Source of the DNA: Ignavibacteria bacterium | GTDB taxonomy: Bacteria > Bacteroidota > Ignavibacteria > Tepidaquicellales > Tepidaquicellaceae | NCBI GenBank assembly: GCA_016710985.1 | Contig: JADJTX010000045.1 | Coordinates: 1 to 9,948 of the forward strand | DNA length: 9,948 nt | Direction: 5' to 3' | Part shown: positions 1-6,842 of the stretch, one piece after another | How positions within the stretch are numbered: the first letter of the stretch is position 1 | How the letters are laid out: each line of letters begins with the position of its first letter | Notes under the pieces: model-generated | What the model was told of the DNA's origin: nothing | The model's input: the letters and a program-made list of their open reading frames with translations, nothing else | The model's database searches: none | Program-made: the position numbers and the translations under genes

Positions 1-163
1 TACTTACTTCTTTTCCGGTGATATCAAATACTTTAAGATTTACAAAACTATTTACCGGTACAGAGAATTTTATAGTTGTTGATGGATTGAATGGGTTCGG
101 AAAATTTTGTGTCAATTCGAATCTTGATGGAATTTCTGTTCCTATCTGATTTATTCCTACCGG
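1..163 (-). other. T9SS C-terminal sorting domain of the SusE-like protein (partial)
   Basis: Read on the minus strand from about 163, the frame gives PVGINQIGTEIPSRFEL, then TQNFPNPFNPSTTIKFSVP and NLKVFDITGKEVS. This is the type A sorting domain that directs a protein through the type IX secretion system to the cell surface. The last 25 or so residues lie beyond the left edge. The linking frame is lost through a GGG-to-GG type deletion at 162-163. Confidence 0.85.
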
Positions 164-1323
164 TTATTCCTTTTAAAAGTTATATCGAATGTCTGAGTGG
201 ATTTCAGGAATCTCCGTTAAGAGAAAGCCCAAACTGCCCATTTGCCTACTGCAGAATCTCCGGCATTCAGTCCAAGTCCTGCAAGTATTCCGTCAACCGC
301 TGCAGGCGTGACAGTCAGCATAGTATCAGCTCCATTGTTGTTTGATCCAAGATTCAAAATTACATTGTTAATATCCGGCGCACCGAATTTCCATTTATAA
401 GTTACTCCTGCCGCTGATTTAGACCAGTTAATATTTACAGGTGTTGTGATTGCCGGATTTGAGACGAAAGTTAATCCCGTTGGAGGAAACAATAAATTAA
501 AACCGGTTAATGTGCTTCTTCTGAAAGTGATCTGAAACGTTTGAGTTGATTTCAAAGAATCAGTTCCGTTATATGACCATACTGCCCATTGCCCTGCAAC
601 AGAATCTCCGGGATTCAATCCCAATCCTGCAAGTATTCCGTCAACAGCAGCCGGCGTAACTGTTAAAACAGTATCATTTCCAGTATCATTGGATGAAAGG
701 CTTAAAATTACTGAGCTGATTGTCGGCGCGCCGAACTTCCATTTGTAAGTTGCACCTGTTCCGGATTTTCTCCAGTTAATGTTTATCAGAGCATTATTTT
801 CAGGTGATGTAACAAGAGTTAATCCTGTTGGCGGAAATAATAAACTAAAAGGATTTAACACAGCTTTCCTTTTAAAAGTAATGTTAAATGTCTGAGTTGA
901 TTTCAATGAATCTCCAGCCTGATAAGCCCAAACAGCCCACTCTCCTGCTACCGACTGTCCTGGTGTCACGCCTAAGCCGGCTAATATTCCATCAACAGCT
1001 GCCGGTGTAACTGTTAAGACTGTGTCTGATCCGTTATTATTGGAGGGAAGATTCAGTATCACACTGCTTATAGTCGGAGCGCCGAACTTCCATCTGTATG
1101 TTACACCTTGAGTAGAACTGCTCCAGGTTATATTAACTGCTGAGGTGTTATTTGCATCGGCTAAAAAATTCAACCCCGTAGGCGGGAACAGCAAATTAAA
1201 CGGATTTATAACTGCTCTTTCATTTATTTCCTTTGCAAGTAAAGTTCTGTCTGAAGTATTAAAACCGAAAAATGAGATTGCTGTTAAAACAAATGCTATT
1301 ATTGCTAATGAAGTTTTGTGCAT
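1..1323 (-). CDS. T9SS-secreted protein with three tandem SusE-like domains (left-edge partial, frameshifted)
   Basis: The start at 1323 is set by an AAGGAG ribosome site seven bases upstream and by a signal peptide (residues 1 to about 30, hydrophobic SLAIIAFVLTAISFFGF). Three repeats of about 117 residues follow (about 40-155, 156-272 and 274 onward). Each has a FPPTGL start, a TYKWKFGAP strand, LTVTPAAVDGILAGLG and a WAVW...STQTF.ITF.R end. The LTV..A...L..LGL.PG...G.WAV pattern matches the SusE family, an immunoglobulin-like outer-membrane starch-binding module; a glycan-binding role is inferred. The apparent stop at 217-219 lies inside the third repeat. Reading on past small indels (near 217, 207-208 and 162-163) restores STQTFDITFKRNN and then a T9SS sorting domain that runs off the window. 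No SusC or SusD gene is adjacent. Domain order is sure, ligand unknown. Confidence 0.8.
200..1205 (-). repeat. Three DNA-level tandem repeats of about 350 bp encoding SusE-like modules
   Basis: The three modules are similar at the DNA level as well as in protein. For example, plus-strand segments near 270-290, 630-650 and 990-1010 all encode the same TPAAVDGILAGLG block with few base changes. Such repeats can undergo unequal recombination or be collapsed during assembly. Confidence 0.7.
217..1323 (-). CDS. Main open fragment of the SusE-like repeat protein
   Basis: This is the 368-residue piece an automatic caller would report. It carries the signal peptide, repeats 1 and 2, and most of repeat 3. 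It ends at residue 368 inside ...KWAVWAFS, about 25 residues before the repeat should close, so the stop is not the natural end of the protein. Confidence 0.8.
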   Translation of the reverse strand: MHKTSLAIIAFVLTAISFFGFNTSDRTLLAKEINERAVINPFNLLFPPTGLNFLADANNTSAVNITWSSSTQGVTYRWKFGAPTISSVILNLPSNNNGSDTVLTVTPAAVDGILAGLGVTPGQSVAGEWAVWAYQAGDSLKSTQTFNITFKRKAVLNPFSLLFPPTGLTLVTSPENNALININWRKSGTGATYKWKFGAPTISSVILSLSSNDTGNDTVLTVTPAAVDGILAGLGLNPGDSVAGQWAVWSYNGTDSLKSTQTFQITFRRSTLTGFNLLFPPTGLTFVSNPAITTPVNINWSKSAAGVTYKWKFGAPDINNVILNLGSNNNGADTMLTVTPAAVDGILAGLGLNAGDSAVGKWAVWAFS

Positions 1324-1420
1324 GATTTTCTCCTTATGTTAGTTTGAATTAAATTGAATCAAAACTAAGAAGAATTCATCCAAGGAAAAAATTATAAAAA
1401 TTTAAAACATAGAAGTCGCT
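1324..1420 (-). promoter_or_regulatory. Leader of the SusE-like gene: strong Shine-Dalgarno and possible promoter
   Basis: On the minus strand AAGGAG (about 1330-1335) precedes ATG with good spacing. Farther up, TATAAT (1391-1396 on this strand) lies 17 bases after GCGACT, a weak -35-like hexamer. The ribosome site is clear; the promoter is tentative because this AT-rich DNA gives chance TATAAT matches. Confidence 0.4.
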
Positions 1421-1474
1421 AAATAGTAATATTGTGTTTTGGATTAATGCTGAAATTTACAACTGTTCTATTTG

Positions 1475-1750
1475 TCAGTTTGATAATTCTGTTTTCAGAT
1501 CGTTTAGTTTTATTTTAGAGTTCAATTTTACTATATCGGAGAAATTTTTTAAAAGCAGTTTACTGTCGATCCAGGAAATCATATCAAAATATTCCAGTGA
1601 CATTAAATCGTTACTGTCTTTAATGATTTTTTTCAGCTGATTTTTAAGTAACTCAAGCTGAAACCTCCACTCTTTTTTATCAGTAATATCAGGCAATTTG
1701 CTAAAAGTTTGAAGAATAATTTCTTTAAATGGATAAAGTTTATCTTTTTT
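1475..1750 (-). CDS. C-terminal fragment of the uncharacterised helical protein
   Basis: The frame opens with DKLYPFKEIILQTFSKLPD directly after the A-run and ends at LNDLKTELSN and a stop at 1475-1477. It contains several Lys/Leu-rich helices (WRFQLELLKNQLKKIIKD). This is taken as the natural C-terminus. Confidence 0.65.
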   Translation of the reverse strand, partial: KKDKLYPFKEIILQTFSKLPDITDKKEWRFQLELLKNQLKKIIKDSNDLMSLEYFDMISWIDSKLLLKNFSDIVKLNSKIKLNDLKTELSN

Positions 1751-3050
1751 ATAAGAAATCTTTTAACTGATTTAAGTTCATATTCAATGAGGTCATAATT
1801 CTCAAGTTCATAATGAATAATGAGATTTATTATTTTCGCAAAAGCTTTGTAATCCAGTCTGTAATTGGAATTGTCATTAAGGATTTTATTAAGCCATGTC
1901 AGAGATCTGCTGAGGTCTCCGGCTCCGTAATAAAGATAAGCAATCGAATATATTACTTTAAGCTCTTCCGATTTATTAATTTTACCATTATACTTTTTCA
2001 GCCAGTTTACTACTTCTTCCACTATTTTCAGTCCTTCATTAAAATAACCTGATACTATAAATATATTCAACTCGAAGCTGTAAGATTTGCAGTACATTTC
2101 AAGATGATTTGGAACAGCGGTAGAAACATCATTCTTATCGGATATTTCCCTTTGTTTTCTGAGATAGGAAATACAAAGATCAAATCTTTTTAAGTTATAT
2201 GACATTGCAATTGCATCACTCAAAGAATAGAGATATTCCTTTATTCCGCCTGAGATCTTCTGTCTATTATTTTCAATAAGCTCAAGTCTTTTTACAGTGA
2301 AATCAAATGCTTTTGTTATATCTCCGGTACAATAATAATAAAGATAGTTTATGATGCAAAATAAATTCATTGCGCTGACGGATAATGCTTTGGATTCATC
2401 TTTCATAAGCGGATGGCTGATTATTTTATCAAATGATCTGACATCACTTTTGTTTCTTGCAGTGCCTCTTTTTTTAAATAGAAGATATTTTCAGATAAAG
2501 AGCATTGTATTCTGCAATGTTTTTCTGTTTCATTAAATTTTCGATCTGTTCTTTTATGCTGTTATCTATATATTTATCAAAGTCTTTGTCAGCAATATTT
2601 CTGTAATCAAAATTTCTCTGATCCTGAAGAATATCAGCAAGTCTTGAGAATCTGTCCTCATCGGCTGCCAGCTTTTTAGCTCTCATAAGAATTACTTCCG
2701 CCTGATCAAAAAGTGTTTTACGGAAAAGAATTGTATACTGCGTTTTCATATTTGATAATACAGAGTCAGTTGTTTTATCATCATTGTAATTCACAAGACT
2801 TTTTAAAATCATATTGTATAGATAATTTTTCGCAGAAGTCAATTGTAATATAAATTTCTCATTCTCTGAATTTTTCTTTTATCTGATTCTCATCATATTC
2901 ATTGATCTGTAAATTTATTTCGGTGAAGAGTTTTATGTAATTATTATCTTTTTCCTGAACATGCCTTTTAGCGAATTTAATAAAGTATCCCTTTTCTGAG
3001 ATTGACATAGACTGTATTAACTTCCATAGATTCTTTGACGGGGTTTTCAT
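1475..3050 (-). CDS. Uncharacterised helical (TPR-like) protein, about 525 aa, frameshifted
   Basis: I cannot assign a function. The protein starts MKTPSKNLWKLIQSMSISEK and continues with KGYFIKFAKRHVQEKDNNYIKL, an N-terminus resembling a widespread uncharacterised Bacteroidota family of about 500 residues (recalled, not searched). It has no signal peptide and no membrane segments, so it is probably cytoplasmic. The sequence is rich in Leu, Lys, Glu, Asn and Tyr. It has helix pairs such as FDQAEVILMRAKKLAADEDR and LEMYCKSYSFELNIFIVSGY spaced like tetratricopeptide units, suggesting an all-helical superhelix for protein binding. Three frame changes interrupt it, near 2858-2864, at the T7 run 2469-2475, and at the T6 run 1745-1750. 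Reading across them gives continuous family-like sequence, for example RFLIKK then DKLYPFKEIILQTFSKL. No Shine-Dalgarno is visible. It is divergent from the VCBS gene at 3222. Confidence 0.75.
1633..2470 (-). CDS. Third fragment of the uncharacterised helical protein
   Basis: Open from about 2470 (KKRGTARNKSDVRSFDKI...), with an internal ATG at 2406 that is unlikely to be a true start. It holds the central TPR-like helices. Only residues up to VKRFLIKK (about 1745) belong to the protein; the rest down to 1633 is read out of frame after the loss of one A from a run (1745-1750). Confidence 0.65.
2474..2858 (-). CDS. Second fragment of the uncharacterised helical protein
   Basis: Encodes NEKFILQLTSAKNYLYNMIL through ALYLKISSI, a set of amphipathic helices. 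The stop is created next to a seven-base A/T run (2469-2475), after which the neighbouring frame continues with KKRGTARNKSDVRSFDKIIS. A TTG inside this piece could be mis-called as a start. Confidence 0.65.
2859..3050 (-). CDS. N-terminal fragment of the uncharacterised helical protein
   Basis: Encodes the first 63 residues, up to NQIKEKFRE. The stop at 2859-2861 is produced by a one- or two-base change. The next frame resumes at once with NEKFILQLTSAKNYLYN, which is the expected continuation. Confidence 0.65.
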   Translation of the reverse strand: MKTPSKNLWKLIQSMSISEKGYFIKFAKRHVQEKDNNYIKLFTEINLQINEYDENQIKEKFRE

Positions 3051-3221
3051 AAATAAAATATTTTTTTATATGAAATTTTTATGAATTTATGGTGTTAATT
3101 AATCATATTTAATTATAATATTCAATATAAATATTCACAGCAATTTCTATGTTTTAGAAAAATAAAATTTTTTTTTCTTAAGAAACTTCGCTATTATACA
3201 AAAAATTATTCTGCCTTATCT
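3051..3221. promoter_or_regulatory. Divergent AT-rich intergenic region between the helical and VCBS genes
   Basis: About 170 bases, nearly all A and T, separate the two divergent starts, so promoters for both genes should lie here. TATTAT at 3192-3197 is a possible -10 for the plus-strand gene, about 25 bases before its ATG, with no convincing -35. Neither gene has a Shine-Dalgarno sequence. Confidence 0.4.
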
Positions 3222-3599
3222 ATGAAAAAATTTACCCTGTTAAAAATTGCCGCTATAATTCTGCCTTTTCTTTCAGTAACAAATATTTTCTCACAGCAAT
3301 TTGAGAAAACAAATATAAATATAGAAGCTCTCTCTCATGGCAAGGTCAACTGGATTGATCTCAATAATGACGGAAAGCTTGATGTTTTTATTTCAGGCAA
3401 TGAAGATTCCGGAATATCCCGAACTTTAATTTATTTAAATCAGGGAAATGAAAACTTTGTATTGATCAATCATGGAATACCTGATTTTTCGAATGCAAAA
3501 ATTTCCTGGGAAGATTATGATAAGGATAATGACATTGATCTTCTTATATCAGGAGTTGAAAATGACGGAAAATATTATAACAGCGATTTACAGAAATGA
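3222..3599 (+). CDS. N-terminal fragment of the VCBS protein
   Basis: Carries the signal peptide and the first two VCBS units. It leaves the true frame at the A4 run 3569-3572; the last dozen residues (KYYNSDLQK) are out of frame. The continuing frame reads IITAIYRNDLLFGFTKMNF, the normal inter-blade segment. Confidence 0.7.
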   Translation: MKKFTLLKIAAIILPFLSVTNIFSQQFEKTNINIEALSHGKVNWIDLNNDGKLDVFISGNEDSGISRTLIYLNQGNENFVLINHGIPDFSNAKISWEDYDKDNDIDLLISGVENDGKYYNSDLQK

Positions 3600-5025
3600 T
3601 TTGCTTTTTGGTTTCACAAAAATGAATTTTGATTTCATTAATGTTCACTCGGGTTCTGTTTCATGGACAGATTATGATAATGATACAAAACAGGATGTAT
3701 TCATTACCGGTATCAACTCTGAAGGTATTGTCATTAGTAAGCTTTATAAGAATAACGGTTTTGGTTTTAATGAAGTTAGTACCCCTTTTCATTCATTGTA
3801 CAATTCATCCTATGAATTTTATGATCTTGATAATGACGGAGATCTCGATGTTCTTTTTTCGGGACAGTCTGCAGAAAATAAGAATTCATATATCTCTAAG
3901 ATTTTCATAAACAATAACGGTATTTTTAATGAATCAGCTAATAATATTCCTTCAGTATCCAAAGGTTCTGTATCCTGGGGAGATTTCGATGCAGATGGCT
4001 TTCCGGATTTTGTAATGAATGGCGAATCAAAGGACGGAAACAGACTTATGATAATGCATAACAATCATGACGGTACATTTATACAGCATTCGGCTGATAT
4101 TCCCGGAATCGCTTTTGGAAAAGTACTTTGGGCTGACTTTGACAATGATGGATTACTGGATATAATTTTGACGGGAAATCTTCAGGGAAATTTTAACGGA
4201 ATTGTAAAGATATATAGAAATGACAACGGAAATTTTATTGAAGTTAATAATGATCTGCCCGGAATAATTAATGGTAATGTTGCAGAAGGTGACTATGACA
4301 ATGATTTTAAACTGGATATAATTTTTACGGGACATGATCCGGTTACTAATAAAAATATCTGCTCTGTATACAGAAATATTGTAAATATTACAAATGACCT
4401 TCCAATTGAACCGAAAGGACTGACAACAACTTTTGACAACAGCATTATAAATTTTAACTGAAGTTATCAGGTTATGATCAAAATACTCCGGCTCCCGGAC
4501 TTACTTATAATATTCGTGTCGGTACAACTCCCAGAGGGTCAGAGATTGTTTCACCTGTTTCAGCAGGAATATCTGGTTTTAGCAAACTTCCTGATCACGG
4601 GAATACAGGAAATTCTCATCATAATCATATAAAAGGTCTTGAGCCGGGAATTTATTACTGGAGTGTTCAGACAGTAGATAATACGTACAATACGTCTGAA
4701 TTTTCATCAGTCATGACTTTTACAGTAGATGAGAATGCTGCTCAGGAAATTCCGGTACTGAATAATATAATTTTAAAACAAAACTATCCTAATCCGTTTA
4801 ATCCGAAAACAGTTATCAGCTATCAAATCTCAGATATTCAGCAAATTAGTCTAAAGGTTTATAATGCAAGAGGTGATTTACTAAAAACTTTGATTGACAG
4901 AAAACAAAATTCAGGAAGCTATGAAGTTGAATTTGACGGTTCGCAATATTCAAGGAATTTACTTTTACACTTTGGAAGCCGATGGAAAATTTATTGAATC
5001 CAGGAGAATGATTCTTGTGAAATAA
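3222..5025 (+). CDS. T9SS-secreted VCBS/FG-GAP propeller protein with FN3-like domain (frameshifted)
   Basis: ATG at 3222 begins a signal peptide (MKKFTLLKIAAIILPFLSV...NIFSQ, cut near residue 25). Seven VCBS/FG-GAP units follow, each with a small-W/Y-x-D-x-D-N/x-D-G-x-x-D-hydrophobic-S/T-G core: GKVNWIDLNNDGKLD, AKISWEDYDKDNDID, GSVSWTDYDNDTKQD, YEFYDLDNDGDLD, GSVSWGDFDADGFPD, GKVLWADFDNDGLLD and GNVAEGDYDNDFKLD. Seven is the usual number of blades in an integrin-alpha-type calcium-binding propeller. A FN3-like domain follows (about 4411-4737: GLTYNIRVGTTPRGS...PGIYYWSVQTVD), then a T9SS sorting domain ending at the stop 5023-5025. Frame changes near 3569-3572, 4460 and 4951-4955 break it, but the domains read through. 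A surface or secreted adhesive or binding role is inferred; there are no catalytic residues. Confidence 0.85.
3570..4461 (+). CDS. Central fragment of the VCBS protein, five propeller units
   Basis: True coding in this frame begins after the A-run at 3569-3572. An ATG at 3472 opens the same frame earlier, but that part overlaps the first fragment out of frame. It holds VCBS units 3 to 7 and the start of the FN3-like domain. It stops at TGA 4459-4461 where TGG (Trp) is expected, through loss of one G. Confidence 0.7.
4461..4999 (+). CDS. C-terminal fragment of the VCBS protein, FN3-like plus sorting domain
   Basis: Starting directly after the lost G, the frame reads KLSGYDQNTPAPGLTYNIRV through the rest of the FN3-like domain and into KQNYPNPFNPKTVISYQIS. 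It has no start codon of its own near the break; ATG at 4713 is internal. The final residues (RNLLLHFGSRWKIY) are out of frame; the true end is GIYFYTLEADGKFIES then RRMILVK at 5025. Confidence 0.65.
4755..5025 (+). other. T9SS C-terminal sorting domain of the VCBS protein
   Basis: LNNIILKQNYPNPFNPKT is followed by VISYQIS, ISLKVYNARGDLLKTL, GSYEVEFDGS and, after a one- or two-base change near 4951-4955, GIYFYTLEADGKFIES and RRMILVK. This is a complete type A sorting domain of about 85 residues, normally removed or anchored during T9SS export. Confidence 0.85.
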
Positions 5026-5470
5026 ATTTTCAGATAAATTCAACACCGGGAAAATGTCAGAATAAAATTGCTTTTGTAAGTTCTTTACTGAATTTAAAAC
5101 GATTAGCAGTTAAATTATGCAAATTACCTATCTATCAAAATTACGAATCCCTTCTCTGTGTTTCCGTGTCTTTGTGTTGAAACGCATAATGATTTTGGCA
5201 GCTTATGAAAAATATTCGACTACTACCAATGTCAGGTGAAGATGGTAAGGATTAAACCCGCAGGGGGAACTACGCAAAATGTCAGGATAGAACTACCAAC
5301 CGCACGAATAAAATATAAAACTTTCAGATCGGAGAATTTCAAGTATTGTTGAACCCCGCAACGCAAGGCGAACTGCCGACGGACATTTGATTAGCTGAAG
5401 TTCAGTAAAGTACGGAGATTCAGGTGTACAAGCAGGGCAATCTGCAACGGCGGAAATTTATATTTGTAAA
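5026..5470. other. Gene-free stretch with a GC-richer island
   Basis: No supported gene. The first part (5026-5150) is AT-rich. A CTCTGTG..CGTGTCTTTGTG segment sits at 5154-5180. From about 5221 to 5460 the composition rises to 106 G+C in 240 bases by hand count, well above the flanks. The island has only short open frames (such as 5235-5355) with no recognisable protein. It contains repeated AATGTCAG words (5051-5060, 5227-5236, 5276-5285). It may be a multi-copy intergenic element, a decayed gene or a structured RNA; the sequence alone does not decide. Confidence 0.4.
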
Positions 5471-5507
5471 TAAAATCCCTCACCTTCTGAAAAAAAAAGA
5501 TGAGGGG
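5471..5507 (-). terminator. Rho-independent terminator of the dockerin-like protein gene
   Basis: On the minus strand CCCCTCATCTT, an A/T loop and AAGGTGAGGG form a ten-pair stem with one mismatch, followed by ATTTTATTTA. It lies about 50 bases after the stop of the gene at 5559-6776. Confidence 0.7.
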
Positions 5508-5558
5508 CTGTATATTTATAATTAGTATAAACTACCTGAAGTAATAAAGATAAAAGTA

Positions 5559-5741
5559 TTACGGACTTAAAACAATTACTCCGTTAGCTACATTATTCTC
5601 AACTACGCTAATGTCTGCAGCATCTACAAAATCATCGCCTGTTACATCAGAAGATACATAACCGGAAAGTGTAAGACCTGCATCATTTTCAACCTGGCTC
5701 AGGTCGCCACCGTCTATGATATCATCTTTATTTACATCTCC
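5559..5741 (-). other. Dockerin-like EF-hand pair
   Basis: Residues 346-405 contain two half-repeats about 30 residues apart, each with an Asp/Asn-rich calcium loop (DVNKDDIIDGGD and DVTGDDFVDAAD) followed by a short helix. This is the dockerin arrangement, placed at the extreme C-terminus as in cohesin-binding proteins. Confidence 0.75.
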
Positions 5742-6776
5742 ACTGTAAATAGTATACTCTGTTCCTTTTAATATGAGATTACTTCCGAAAGCCTGATTTG
5801 CAGATGAAGTGAAATCATAACTTAAGGAATTGTTTGTAAAACTGTTACCGGCAGCGCTCCATGTATTTATAGAATTTCTGTGATCAACTTCTATATAATA
5901 ATTTACACTGTTGGCAGCAGCATTAAAACTGAAAATACCTGTACCGCTTGAATTTAAAACAGCTATTGCAAAATCAGCTACGCTATACGGAGAAAAATCA
6001 TTCCTGAGATAAACTCTTGCAGTATCACTTGTCATTGTATTGCTTCCGGAATCATAAAACCCTTCTATCAAAGCAGAAAGCTGAAGTATCCTCTGATCAG
6101 CCGTATTCAGTTTTACAACTGTGAAATTTCCCTGAGCTCCTGAGGTTCCGGCATAGTTACTTGTCCAGCAGGCGCTGAATAAAGTACCGTAACCTGTAGT
6201 AGAAGTTGTAAGTGCATCTGTACTTCTTGAAGTACCGGTGAAACCGGTATGACGGATCTCAATTAATAAATTTCCGCCTGAGTAATACCATGGTGTATCA
6301 AATACAAACTCCTGACCGAATGCATTCGGACTTCCTCCAAAAGTAAATGAATTTGCTAAAATTGTTAAAGGACCTGAACGAACCTTTGTCTGAGGTCCCA
6401 CTATGTTGTTAGCAAAGGTCAGACTTCTTGCGCTTGGTTCAACACTTCCACTGAGATAAATATCATAACTTTTGTAAGTAATATCAGAGACTGGCCAGTC
6501 AGCTGTTGCAGATGCCGGAATCCTTAAAGTAATTCCTGAAAGATTTTTACCGACAACATTGGTGATCTGAGTTGACTGAATGAGAAACTGGTAAGTCCTC
6601 TGAGCATTTGCAAGAGGACCGAGAAATGTTCCCGTACCTGTTGTACTTTCGTAGGCGTTTGGAACAACTTCTGTAACTGTCAAGCCGTCACTGTTTAACT
6701 CATTCGGAGCTGCAAAGGATTTGGATGAAACGAAACTTAATACAACGATGAATAAAAAAGTAATAACGAATTTCAT
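5559..6776 (-). CDS. Secreted protein with C-terminal dockerin-like calcium loops
   Basis: An intact 405-residue protein. The start is fixed by a strong AAGGAGG four bases before ATG and by a signal peptide (MKFVITFLFIVVLSFVSSKS...FAA, cut near residue 22). Residues about 25-340 look all-beta, rich in Ser, Thr, Asn and Gly, with strand-like stretches such as FVFDTPWYYSGGNLLIEIRH; I do not recognise the family. The last 60 residues hold two calcium loops, GDVNKDDIIDGGDLSQVEND and SDVTGDDFVDAADISVVENN, the duplicated D-x-N/T-x-D-x-x-x-D-x-x-D pattern of type I dockerins. No PNPFNP sorting domain is present, so export beyond the Sec system is uncertain. In lineages without cellulosomes such modules may act as stalks or bind unknown cohesin-like partners; this is inference. 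It is the only gene here without visible indels. Confidence 0.85.
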   Translation of the reverse strand: MKFVITFLFIVVLSFVSSKSFAAPNELNSDGLTVTEVVPNAYESTTGTGTFLGPLANAQRTYQFLIQSTQITNVVGKNLSGITLRIPASATADWPVSDITYKSYDIYLSGSVEPSARSLTFANNIVGPQTKVRSGPLTILANSFTFGGSPNAFGQEFVFDTPWYYSGGNLLIEIRHTGFTGTSRSTDALTTSTTGYGTLFSACWTSNYAGTSGAQGNFTVVKLNTADQRILQLSALIEGFYDSGSNTMTSDTARVYLRNDFSPYSVADFAIAVLNSSGTGIFSFNAAANSVNYYIEVDHRNSINTWSAAGNSFTNNSLSYDFTSSANQAFGSNLILKGTEYTIYSGDVNKDDIIDGGDLSQVENDAGLTLSGYVSSDVTGDDFVDAADISVVENNVANGVIVLSP

Positions 6777-6790
6777 AATTCCTCCTTAAG
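6777..6790 (-). promoter_or_regulatory. Strong Shine-Dalgarno of the dockerin-like gene
   Basis: Minus-strand TTAAGGAGGAATT directly precedes ATG at 6776. The full AAGGAGG match is notable because three other genes in the window have no such site. Confidence 0.75.
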
Positions 6791-6802
6791 GGAAATGTTT
6801 GA

Positions 6803-6842
6803 TTTTAAAAAGCAGGCGGGAAATTTATTTAAAAGCCACCTG
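6803..6842 (-). promoter_or_regulatory. Hairpin with T run in the leader of the dockerin-like gene
   Basis: On the minus strand CAGGTGG (6842-6836) pairs with CCGCCTG (6819-6813), with one G-U pair and a 16-base AT-rich loop, and CTTTTTAAAA follows. It resembles an intrinsic terminator placed about 27 bases before the start codon, so it could attenuate transcription or end an upstream transcript. The stem is short. Confidence 0.35.

Noticed and set aside
3560..4470. Programmed ribosomal frameshifting as the cause of split frames
   Set aside because: The breaks are too many, in unrelated genes, in both directions and without a common slippery site and stimulatory structure.
5235..5355. Short plus-strand open frame (KMVRIKPAGGTTQNVRIELP...) in the GC-rich island
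   Set aside because: About 40 codons with no ribosome site and no recognised family; it could be a decayed gene, but the evidence is too weak to call.
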